Of a DNA stretch of 64,000 nt, positions 1-9,420 are shown one piece after another (the first letter of the stretch is position 1; the number at the start of each line of letters is the position of its first letter). The DNA is from Agriotes lineatus (Eukaryota; Arthropoda; Insecta; Coleoptera; Elateridae), in the NCBI GenBank assembly GCA_940337035.1, contig CALNHX010007588.1, positions 1 through 64,000 on the forward strand, in the 5' to 3' direction. Below the pieces are notes generated by a model. It was given only the letters and a program-made list of their open reading frames with translations. It did no database searches and was not told the origin of the DNA. The position numbers and the translations under genes are program-made.

Positions 1-269
1 GGATTTACCACATAGAGTAATATCGAAATCGGGATAAGAAATAAAACTTTAAAAAGAGTGAAGTGAGGAAATTTTAAAGAGGGGAGTACTTACTATTTGA
101 TATTTGTTGAATGACAAGTAATGTAACGAGAAGGTATTTGTAATAAATTTTGCACTTGAATAATTTGAAGTGACAGACGTACAAGTTGTCATGAAATAAA
201 AGAATGGATTTTCAGGAATAAAAGCAGTCTAGATTATGAGCAAATCCGACCTGTGTTTTTTAGTCAAGA

Positions 270-410
270 GTAATAGTATATTATACATCAAGGTAGCGAA
301 GCGCAGTATTATAACCTGAGCGCATATTAGATACTGAGCGCGCAGGGCGAAGTATCTAAAGCCCGAAGGTTATAAGAGGATTCGCTACCGTGGTGTATAT
401 ACTATTTTTT
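270..410. repeat. Foldback element
   Basis: TATACATCAAGGTAGCGAA pairs with TTCGCTACCGTGGTGTATA; the loop carries GCGCGCAGGGCG. Non-coding. Confidence 0.65.
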
Positions 411-688
411 GCACTACCAAACGGCTTAATACCTAAATTCCCAACAAATTTCGAAAATATTTTAACTGTCAACCTGACAATACAGCTCTTTAAAACGTCA
501 AAATTAAAATAGTCATATTTGGTAACTTAGCAATTTATTAGTTACCACGGTGAAAATTGTTTATTTTACTTTCTCTCCCTTGGTAGAGAAAATCAACTTC
601 ACGACCTAAAAATAGGCCAATAACGGTGCGTTCTGAGACCTGTAGTGCAAAAAATGTTTTCTACCGGAGCTAGAGATTTAATAATATT

Positions 689-985
689 GACTATTCAACT
701 CACCCCCTTCAAGTTAACTATTCACCAATCATAATTTAGTATATATGTCATTTGCCACCAATCAGCGTAAAATTGTGCAACAATTCCGCTAGCGGAGTTT
801 TAATGACAATTTTTTTCTCTTCCTGTGACATTTATTTAACTTCCTGTAAAATTAATCAAATATGATATTAGAAATGTCAAATTTGACAAACAATTTATTT
901 TACGTCAACAGATTTTTATTTTCAAAGAGGACGTGATATAATTGATTAATTACTAAGAAATGTCAATTTTGTCCGTTGAATAGTC
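689..985. repeat. MITE with GACTATTCAA ends, copy 1
   Basis: Begins GACTATTCAACTCACC and ends with the inverse TTGAATAGTC. A second copy lies at 1144-1396, separated by a foldback hairpin. Confidence 0.55.
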
Positions 986-993
986 CTTCAAAT

Positions 994-1130
994 GCCGCTT
1001 GCAGCCGACGAATTGCATGAATTTTTGTCAAAGTGTTTATTCGTGTTTATTGCTTCAAAATTTATATCGAATCAATAAACACTCATACACTTTGACAAAA
1101 ATTTTCGGCAATTCGTCAACCGCTCGCGGT
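994..1130. repeat. Foldback element
   Basis: GACGAATTGCATGAATTTTT and CAAAGTGTTTATTCG pair with the inverse near 1070-1120; outer GCCGCTTG / CGCTCGCGG also matches. Confidence 0.65.
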
Positions 1131-1143
1131 ATTGTAGGTATAT

Positions 1144-1396
1144 GACTATTCAATTCACCTGTCATCTGTCAAAAAGTGACCAATTAAAAAATCCAGAATT
1201 TTGACGTTTCTTGACCAATCAAAAAAATATCAGTGGATATACCTTCCTAGAAGGTATTCAAGTGACTATTTTAAACAAATGTGATTTTTATTAGAAAAAG
1301 TCAATATTAGTGCTCTGTTACTATAGAAATTGAGCAGTTTGTTGCTAGATTTACTGAAAACTAATTTGAAAAAGTAGTTTGGTTCATTGAATAGTC
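1144..1396. repeat. MITE with GACTATTCAA ends, copy 2
   Basis: Begins GACTATTCAATTCACC and ends TTCATTGAATAGTC. Same family as 689-985 but diverged. Confidence 0.5.
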
Positions 1397-1414
1397 TCTC
1401 GAATGCCATTCTTA

Positions 1415-1564
1415 GTCAAAGCTACGTAGATTATTTTTGCGGTAGTACCACTACTCATGTCCATTGCGCTTGCGATTAGGACTCGTGCTATCGCACTCGT
1501 CCTGATACCAAAGCGCAGTGGATATTCGTGATACCACTGCAAAAATAGTCGACATAACTTTGAC
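1415..1564. repeat. Foldback element
   Basis: GTCAAAGCTACGTAGATTATTTTTGCGGTA... pairs with CTGCAAAAATAGTCGACATAACTTTGAC. The loop contains GCGATTAGGACTCGTGC and its near-inverse. Confidence 0.65.
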
Positions 1565-1794
1565 TACTCATGGTATTATAAGTGATAATCTATAATTTAT
1601 ATAAGGGCGAATAAGTTACTTAAATTCCATTTTAGAAGAGAATTGATTGAAAATAAACTAAAGTATAGTAAAACTCAAATGTAATAGCTAAAGTATAATA
1701 ATTATTGTTATAACATAAAACCATTTACATACATAAAGACCATTATAACATAGTCAATTATAACATAAAAGGCGCCGCAACGTGGAACCAGAAT

Positions 1795-2290
1795 GATATA
1801 TTTTATCTTACAGTAGCGCCTATTACCATACATTATACAACTGTTTTCAGTGACTAAAATGAAGTTTTATTCACAAGTGAGTTTTCATTATTTATACTAC
1901 TGCATTGTTGGTAGCACTGTCAAGCTATGTCAAATTCGTAATTTTCAGTTTACGTTTTGCGTCAGTCTGTGTCAAATAACAAAGAAAACCTAACCTACGA
2001 ACCTCGAATTTGACATAGACTGACAATACACTTCAGTACTGTCAAACGTATATCACAAATCATAGGCGACTAATTATAAATTTATTTCGCGACATACTAT
2101 TTAGGCACAAGAATTGCTACTGTAAGATAAAACGTCGTATATCACACGTGAGCGAAATGCCCTTATAAGCTCGTGAGAAATAGTATCGCTCGTGCTGGGG
2201 CACTCGCGATTCAAAATTCTTACTCGCAAATAGTGATGCATTTCTCTCACTTATAATATAATCTACTATTACATCATTATATTCTCTTCC
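1795..2290. repeat. Dispersed repeat with embedded hairpin MITE, copy 1
   Basis: Matches 42550-43025 in reverse orientation: ATTTATTTCGCGACATA, TAGGCGACTAATTATAAATT, CTCGTGCTGGGGCACTCGCG and CAGTAGCGCCTATTACCATA are shared. The hairpin MITE at 1905-2050 sits inside both copies, so it was there before the copies spread. Confidence 0.7.
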
Positions 2291-2479
2291 TAAATATAAT
2301 TCGTAGTACGCCTAATAATCTATAATTTTTTATGAATAGCAGTTAGTTATAATCGCTATGCAAGAAAATACAATTCGTCCTAAGGACGCTCGTTGTATTT
2401 CCAGTTTTGGGACTCTAACTCATAATAGTCATTAAAAAATCATCAATAACAAAGTACTACTTATCATATTACCCCTGAC

Positions 2480-4099
2480 CAGTGTCGGACTGGCCCACCG
2501 GGCAACCGGGCAAATGCCCGGTAGGCCAATCCAGTTTGGAGGCCAAAATGTCCACATAATTTTATTTTTCAAATTGTAAAAACAAAAAAAAATGCACAGA
2601 TGTTTTTACAAAATTAAAAAAAATTCTAAACTTTGTGTCAAAGTATTGTCCCAGTTTTATTTGTGCATGTATGCATCATGCATCTATTATTTCTTAGTAG
2701 TCGTGGAATGAACATGATTGTGTGTGTGAGGTTCCCGCAGCGTCAGTCAAAAAATTCCTTGATTCAATTACAGAGAACGCCTATTTAAATGAAAATGGCA
2801 TAACAATTGAGACTGAATTTCCAGTATTGAGACATAGGAGAATAAAAAAATGCAAAGAGAAACTGTCGGGGATCCTACGAAAGAAAGAGTTTTGAAAAAA
2901 TTTGAAATGGATTGTTAATCAATTAATGCAAAGCATGGAAGACCGATTCACTAAAAATTAGGAGATTAGTGAACTTTCAGTTTCTTTGATCCGAGTACTT
3001 TTCAACGTACTGCTCAACTAAATGGAGAAAATATTCCAGATTTCGCTTTTGTCGTAATTTCAAAGCTAAAAACATCCCACAAGACATCATTAAACAAGAA
3101 TTGATTAATTTTTCATTTTTTTTTCACTTTACAAAAAAAAACAATCTCAGCCTATGGTGACTGTGACTCAACCAATCACGTCCCCCTGATCAAGACAATA
3201 ATAGTGATGACAACGAAAATGACACCGAAGAAGATCCAATTTTTCATTTAAATATTTGCATTGGTAAGGGGACAGAGGGTGATTGTGCGGGTTGTGTGAA
3301 TTGTTGCTCTAAAATTTTACACAAATATAATTTGCACGCCTTTACATATAGTAATTTGTACTTAGCCTACAAATACTTACTGACATTATCATGCACCCAA
3401 GCAGCCTGTGAAGGCGTATTTTCTAAAGTGAAAATAATCAAAAATAGGCTAAGAGCTTCTTTATCACAAGAAAGGTTAGAATGTTTTCTAATTTTGAATG
3501 TGCAGTGTGATCTACTCCAAAGCTTGAATTTCGACGAAATCATTGACAAGTTGCCAAATAGATCAGTCTCTTGAAAATCAAAATTATTGATGTGATTCAT
3601 ATTGTTAAGTATAATTATTATAATGGAATAGAGTGTAAAAATTCCTATAAGGTCAAAGCTTGTGATCATTATTATTTATATTTTTTCTTTATAATTGTTC
3701 CAAACTCCAAGTTTATAAAGAAAATTTTTTGTTATTTGTTTGAATGCCAGTTTATAAGAATAGAATAATTATCTACCTCTTACTTATTTTATTTTTTTGT
3801 TACCTTGTTTCATGTTTAAATTTTAAAATTATTAGAATAAATATTTTTTCCTCCATCGTAGTTATTGATTTTGTTGTACTTTCAGGTGCCATTACTGTAC
3901 TGTGTCATTACTGGTAAGAGGGGTGCGTTTTGGGTCTTCGAGCTCCCTACAATTATAAAAATTTCGCCTGCAGCAGTGCTTTGCCCCCGGACTCCCCTTT
4001 AGCCGGGGGGCTGTGCCCCCCCCCCTTCCTCTTATTTTTACATGTGGAGGCCACATGCATTCTTTGCCCGGTAGGCCAAATTTTGCCAGTCCGACGCTG
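2480..4099 (+). mobile_element. Decayed hAT transposon with 8-bp TSD
   Basis: Termini CAGTGTCGGACTGGC and its inverted partner GCCAGTCCGACGCTG (one mismatch) are flanked on both sides by CCCCTGAC (2472-2479 and 4100-4107), an exact 8-bp target duplication as hAT elements make. The ends are palindromic and GC-rich (CCGGGCAA...TGCCCGG). The interior carries transposase remnants in broken frames. Confidence 0.88.
2740..3574 (+). pseudogene. hAT transposase remnant (ZMYM/hATC type)
   Basis: Fragments read SVKKFLDSITENAYLN and ETEFPVLRHRRIKK near 2740-2850. At 3340-3570 an open piece has LYLAYKYLLTLSCTQAACEG, VFSKVKIIKNRLRASLS and ERLECFLILN, the C-terminal hAT dimerisation region. Several stops and frameshifts separate the pieces, so it is not functional. 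Confidence 0.7.
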
Positions 4100-4106
4100 C
4101 CCCTGA

Positions 4107-4737
4107 CTATATCTACAGTGTGTCCACGGACTGAGTTCGGATAAGGTGTAAAAGACAAAACATTTTCGACTTAGATGTTAATATTTTAGAAATCTTAGTT
4201 ATCCTCAAATCAGGATTTTGAGAAAAGTAATCAAATTAATTAATATACATTTTTAAAAAATAGTCAAGAGTAAACTACCTTCATTAAAAGAGATAAAAAA
4301 AATATTAAGGTAAGTTGTGTACAATTAAAATTTTCAGTCAAACCGGCCTACTTTGATTTTTGAATTTTTTATGGATTTTTTTATATCAAAATACTTTTTA
4401 TTGTGGTTGTAGAAGGCACTCTATCTGGTTCAAGAACTAAGATGTTAAAAACACAATGAAATATCTTCTACAGCCACTATAAAAAGTATGTTGGTATAAA
4501 AAATCCATAAAAAAATAAAAATCAAAGTAGGCCGATTTGTCTGAAAATTGAGAATCTACCGTTACCCTTAATTCTATTCTTAATACCTTTTTTCTTATCT
4601 CTTTTAATAAAGGTAGTTTACTTTTGGTCATTTTTTTAAATCGATTCTAAAAACACCCTCTATATTAATTCATTTGATTGATTTTCTCAAAATCTTGGTT
4701 TGAGAACAAGCAGGGGCGATTCCTGGGATATTAACAT
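4107..4737. repeat. Foldback MITE broken by LINE insertion
   Basis: 4260-4420 (AGTCAAGAGTAAACTACCTT, CCTACTTTGATTTTTGAATT) is the inverse of 4445-4640 (AAATCAAAGTAGGCC, GGTAGTTTACTTTTGG). The left end starts ACAGTGTGTCCACGGA; the matching right end is missing where the RTE tail begins. Confidence 0.65.
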
Positions 4738-7700
4738 TTCTTCTTCTTCTTCTTCTTCTTCCTTCTTCTTCTTAGGCATATGCCTGTTTTTTCTTTGATT
4801 ACTTTGCCTATCTTTACTCTTTGCTTAGGTTGTCGCTCCATCTTTTTCTTGGTCTTCCTACGCTGCGGTTTCCTATTGGCGACTTGTCTCTAGCTATTTT
4901 GACTATTCTTTTTTCGTCCATCCTATTTATGTGCTCGTTCCATTCATGCTTTCTTTTTAATGTCCACTCATTGATGTTCTCTACGTTGCATGTCCTCCTT
5001 ATATTTTCACTCCTCTCCCTGTCCAATAGCGTTTTCCCAACAACTCGACGCAGTACTTTCATCTCGCTTGTTTCTAACATTCTTTTTGTTTTTGAGGTGT
5101 CAGGCCTGGTTTCTGCGGTGTATGTCATTATTGGCCTCACTGTGGCTTTATAAATTCTTGATTTCGCTTCAACCCCTATATATTTGTTCTTCCATATTGT
5201 GCTGTTGAGACATGCTGCTATCCTTGTTGCATTGTTCACTTGCTGTCTTACTTCCGTCTCGACGTCACCGTAGCCAGATATTTCTACGCCCAAGTACTTG
5301 AATTTGGATACTTGTTCAATAATTTTTCCATCGACAGCTAGCTTACATCTTAGAGGCGTTTTGGATGTTGTCATACATTTTGTTTTTGAAGCGGATATCA
5401 CCATGTTGTGCGATTGAGCTGTTTCATTGAATCGGTGCAGCAGCCTTTGCAGGTCATCTTCAGTTTCCGCAACCAGTACTGCGTCATTGGCATAACACAG
5501 AATAGTGATATTACGGTTTCCCATTGTGTATCCTCTCATATTTCGCACCTTCCTTATGATTTTGTCCATAACGATATTGAATAGTAGCGGACTTAATGAG
5601 TCTCCTTGGCGAATACCACTTTCTACTGAAATTGGTTGGGTTAATTCTCCATCGACCTTAGCTTGTATTTTGTTTTCTGCGTAGATGTTTTCGATTACTT
5701 TAATTATATTATACGGTATGTTCAGCTCGTACAATAGGTGTATTATGTCTTTCAGTTGAATTCGATCGAAAGCTTTTGTCAGATCCACAAAGCACATGTA
5801 GGCAGGCCTGTTGTATTCGATGGACTTTTCGGTTATTTGTCTTATAACGAATACGGCGTCTGTACAGGATCTTCCTGTCCTGAATCCCTGCTGTTCGTCT
5901 TGCAGAGTTGTGATACTATTTATTTTGTTGGTGATAATTTTAGTTGTTAGTTTCAGGGTTGTGCTTAGAAGATTTATGCCCCTGTAGTTATCTGGTATTT
6001 TTTTGTCTCCTTTTTTAAACATGAGAATCGTGGTGCTAATCCGCCACTCGTCTGGTATTCTCTGGAGATCGAAAATTTTATTGATCAAGCTGGTTAGTTG
6101 TCTAGTGAGGTGTTTTCCTCCATATTTCAATAACTCATTGGTTATGTTGTCTTGGCCAGGGCTTTTTCTGTTTCTTAAGTGCTGGAGAGCTGCTTGTACC
6201 TCTGCTTCTCCTACTACTACATTGTCATTAACTGTTATTTCGGGCGTGTTTTGTTCCAATATACTGTCTTGCTTGCTGTATAGTTCCTTAAGATATTCCA
6301 TCCAGGTTTCTTTTGTTATATGTTTAGTTTGTATGAGCTCATTAATTTCTTTTCTCTGTGTTCTGACTAGCCTCCATATTTGTTTCTGAAGTCCGTAGAA
6401 GTCCTTTTCCATTCTTTTAGAGAATATTTCCCAATGTTCTTCCTTTGTCTGTCTTACCAGTGCTGTCGTTTCATTTCGTACTGTTTTATATTGTTCGTAT
6501 GACTCTATCGTTCTTGATGCTCGGTACTTTAAGTATGCTTTTTTCTTTTCTTCGCATTTTTGTTTCACTTCTTTATTGAACCAGGGTGTCTTGTTAAACT
6601 TTTTGTGTATCTTGTTTGCTGTTCTGGTACCGAGTGCTTCTACGGCTGCTTCTTTAATATTTGTTTTTAGTATTTCCCAACAATTGTTTATATCCCCAAT
6701 TTCGTTTATCGGGTGTCTGTCAATTTTCTCTTTAAGTCTGTTTTGGTATAGCAATTTTACAGGTTCGTCCCATAGCGACTCTATTCTTATTTTGTGATCT
6801 TCTACTCCTGGTACTACAGGTTTTTGTTGTAATTTAGCTTCCAGTTTTATTTTTCCGAGTAGTAGTTTGTGATCACCACCTATATTAGCTGAGTTCAGAG
6901 TTCTTATGTCTTGGATTTGGGTAGGGTGCAGCCTGTTGGTTAATATGTAGTCAATTATTGATGTTTGTCCTCGTGTGTTTTCGAATGTGATCTTGTATTG
7001 TTCCTTATGATTAAAAAATGTATTGTTTATTCTTAGTTCGGTTAGTGTGCACAGATTAATCAGTAGCTCTCCATTGTCGTTTATGACCTCTTCGTTGAAC
7101 CTTTGCTTAATTCCCGGTATTATTTCGCTTCCGGTGCGGGCATTGAAGTCTCCTAGCACTAACAGTTTTTCTTCTTGGGGGAGTGATTCAATTATATCTT
7201 GGAGTTGGTCATAGAATTCTTCTCGTTCTTGTTTAGGCTTGTTGTCTTCTGGTGCGTACACTGATATTATGTTTAGCTTTTTGTTCTTTGTTCGCATTGT
7301 TGCTATTAGAATTCTTGATGATATGTAACGACATTCTTCTATGTTTGCTCTGAATTTATTATGTATTGCTATGGCCACTCCTTCCTTAGCTCTGTCTTGT
7401 TTTTCTACTCCGCTATATATTACCAGGTATTCTGGATATTGTTTTTGGCCTTTTCCTTTCTTTTTTGTTTCTTGTAGAGCACATACATCAATTTTGTGAT
7501 CTTTGAGCTCTTTTAGCGTCTCCTGCTCTCTGGTGTTAAATGATTTAATGTTCCAGGTCGCACAACGTAGTATATTTTTCGTTTTCCATATCTTTATCCT
7601 TCTTCTCGCGTGTGTTGTCATCTTTGGATCAGTCCTGTTTTTCCGAGGCTCAGTATCGGTTCTGTGAGCGTTAATGATTTATTTACCTCAGATAGGGTGC

Positions 7701-7969
7701 TAACCTGGTCTGAAAACCCTCCTCCTTTCTCATCCGGGACTTGGGACCCGGCAACGGCGGAGTTCCTCTAGGATATGCAGACGAAAATCAAACCCCGCAG
7801 TTAAATCTCAACCTGGGACAGTAACACCTCCTGTACCTCAATGGATTTGCAGATAACCTTCTCCAATGCAGCAGGGCTCAGCAGATTGACCATGCACTTA
7901 AGCGCAGCACACCCTGGGTACACTTGCTGTTACCCGATTGCACCGCAGACATATTCAGCCAATGGGCTT
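4738..7969 (-). mobile_element. RTE-like non-LTR retrotransposon, nearly full length
   Basis: About 3.2 kb, one ORF (4814-7621), a relatively GC-rich 5' region (7622-7969) and a microsatellite 3' tail (plus strand TTC repeats, 4738-4775; GAA repeats in element orientation). The single endonuclease-RT ORF, small size and microsatellite tail fit the RTE clade. Downstream it interrupts a foldback MITE (4107-4737). The 5' boundary is approximate. Confidence 0.75.
4814..7621 (-). CDS. Endonuclease-reverse transcriptase, YAND at active site
   Basis: 935 codons with no stop. Residues about 15-260 form an APE-type endonuclease (CATWNIKSFN, LQETKK with E51, GDFNAR, GGDHKLLLG). Reverse transcriptase spans about 490-770, with motif A FVDLTKAFD (D613), GIRQGDSLSPLLFN, and motif C reading YAND (N712) instead of YADD. 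The C-terminal part contains RRVVGKTLLDR and GRPRKRW. The protein makes the first-strand cut and copies its own RNA at the target site in related elements. Loss of the first Asp of motif C should disable polymerisation, although the frame is otherwise intact. These proteins are often misnamed craniofacial development protein 2-like. Confidence 0.85.
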   Translation of the reverse strand: MTTHARRRIKIWKTKNILRCATWNIKSFNTREQETLKELKDHKIDVCALQETKKKGKGQKQYPEYLVIYSGVEKQDRAKEGVAIAIHNKFRANIEECRYISSRILIATMRTKNKKLNIISVYAPEDNKPKQEREEFYDQLQDIIESLPQEEKLLVLGDFNARTGSEIIPGIKQRFNEEVINDNGELLINLCTLTELRINNTFFNHKEQYKITFENTRGQTSIIDYILTNRLHPTQIQDIRTLNSANIGGDHKLLLGKIKLEAKLQQKPVVPGVEDHKIRIESLWDEPVKLLYQNRLKEKIDRHPINEIGDINNCWEILKTNIKEAAVEALGTRTANKIHKKFNKTPWFNKEVKQKCEEKKKAYLKYRASRTIESYEQYKTVRNETTALVRQTKEEHWEIFSKRMEKDFYGLQKQIWRLVRTQRKEINELIQTKHITKETWMEYLKELYSKQDSILEQNTPEITVNDNVVVGEAEVQAALQHLRNRKSPGQDNITNELLKYGGKHLTRQLTSLINKIFDLQRIPDEWRISTTILMFKKGDKKIPDNYRGINLLSTTLKLTTKIITNKINSITTLQDEQQGFRTGRSCTDAVFVIRQITEKSIEYNRPAYMCFVDLTKAFDRIQLKDIIHLLYELNIPYNIIKVIENIYAENKIQAKVDGELTQPISVESGIRQGDSLSPLLFNIVMDKIIRKVRNMRGYTMGNRNITILCYANDAVLVAETEDDLQRLLHRFNETAQSHNMVISASKTKCMTTSKTPLRCKLAVDGKIIEQVSKFKYLGVEISGYGDVETEVRQQVNNATRIAACLNSTIWKNKYIGVEAKSRIYKATVRPIMTYTAETRPDTSKTKRMLETSEMKVLRRVVGKTLLDRERSENIRRTCNVENINEWTLKRKHEWNEHINRMDEKRIVKIARDKSPIGNRSVGRPRKRWSDNLSKE

Positions 7970-8746
7970 TTTTAATTACACTCTATTCTTCTTAATAACA
8001 GATTTATCTGTTTTTGCATAAAACCAACGATCAAAAAAATTTTTATTTGATGAAGCCCCAATTTTTCACAGCTTGTTATTTTTTTATTTATTAATTACCT
8101 AGCCACTCACATTTCATATATTTTTATATGTACTACTAAATCTTCTCAGTCCACGCTTTCATTCTAGCTTCGAGGTACCTCGTTTCTTATTTCTTATATT
8201 TAATTAGACATTGTTTATATCCTTCATCTGAAAAATTTCCTTGTAATCCTGTACATGCATTATTATAAGCTTTACCTTCTTTCAAACAACTTATAATTCA
8301 AAATAAATTTTAACAAATTAATAATATTATTAAGCATTATTGTTAAGGTCATTTCACAGTAAACTATTGCATAATTATCATTAAGGTAGCATGTCAAAGG
8401 TGACATCTGATATTGACCTAAAACGCAATCTGTTAACACTTCTACTCAGTTGCAAATTTCTCAAATGCTACCTACTCCGAATTTATCATTGACGTATCAT
8501 TCATCGTCTTATTAAACAGATTTGTTATTTTATCTAATACTAACATTTTTAACGATTAATCTATAACATAATACTGTTATTATTATTATTTGTATTTATT
8601 AATTTTTAAAATAGCTAATAGATTAAACAGAACCGCTTGTGGGCACAATATCATAGCAATATATATTTTTCAGCTTAGTTTTTTTGAGTTGGTGTGGTAA
8701 TCTGGAGAAGGGATCAATTATGTGAGATTTAGTTAGTTGTTATATG
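7970..8746. other. AT-rich intergenic DNA
   Basis: No gene, TIR pair or RNA seen between the LINE 5' end and the SINE target duplication. Confidence 0.4.
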
Positions 8747-8754
8747 TGTACATA

Positions 8755-9049
8755 GAACGCCAGCGTGGCTGAGTGGTTAGGGAGCTCAGGATGCGGTGCT
8801 ATGGTAAGGGGTTCAGTCCCCACATCTGGCAACTGGCGGATGGTCCACCCAGTCGCTTTCAAAATTGGGTATTGAAACCAGAGTTGTGGGAGTAGGGAAA
8901 GTCGTAGAATGGCGTAATGCTAACTCCATCACCCAGTATGCCGTTAACAGTGTGCCAAATTGATTGGGTTTAGGAAAGTGATATGTCGGTGAGCCTGTCT
9001 CAGGTCATGTTCCTACATGGAATGAAGTGCCCGAACTTTTTACTGTATA
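8755..9049 (+). mobile_element. tRNA-derived SINE with TSD
   Basis: Head 8759-8831 folds as a Ser/Leu-like tRNA: acceptor GCCAG/CTGGC, A box TGGCTGAGTGG, B box GGTTCAGTCCC within GGGG...CCCC. A body without coding follows. TGTACATA flanks it at 8747-8754 and 9050-9057, a likely target duplication. No long poly(A). Confidence 0.7.
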
Positions 9050-9099
9050 TGTACATACAATAACTACAAGCTAAGTGAATCTGATTAAGGTATGTGATT

Positions 9100-9420
9100 A
9101 CGCTCTGGCGACTGTTCCGGTTCTTCTTGTTCCTCTATAGAGCGGTGTTTCCAGGTTCGAGGTTGGCAAGAGCTCGAAGAGGCTTGCGACCAAGGTGCGG
9201 ACCCCAGAAAGAGACAAAGAAAAATACCCGAAGGGCTGCTTCGGCATGGAATGGGCTATGGCTATGATAAACACGGGTACAGTTTCATGCAGGATGTGTA
9301 GTGCCGGGAGAGCGAGAAGTTCCACCTGGACGAAGCTGCCAGCTGGTGGCCGGTTCGACCGCCTACGCAAGTGCGTAGCGCCCGACGAATGAGGGATTTG
9401 AGCTGGGTTTGGTTTTTTAG
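9100..9420. other. GC-richer unassigned repeat-like segment
   Basis: Noticeably higher G+C than its surroundings. It contains short ORFs on both strands (9098-9370 minus, 9195-9392 plus) that mirror each other and look like chance. It may be part of another SINE or LINE tail. No product is recognised. Confidence 0.3.

Noticed and set aside
4821..7214. Plus-strand ORFs opposite the LINE ORF
   Set aside because: Antisense shadows; the minus strand carries clear endonuclease and RT motifs.
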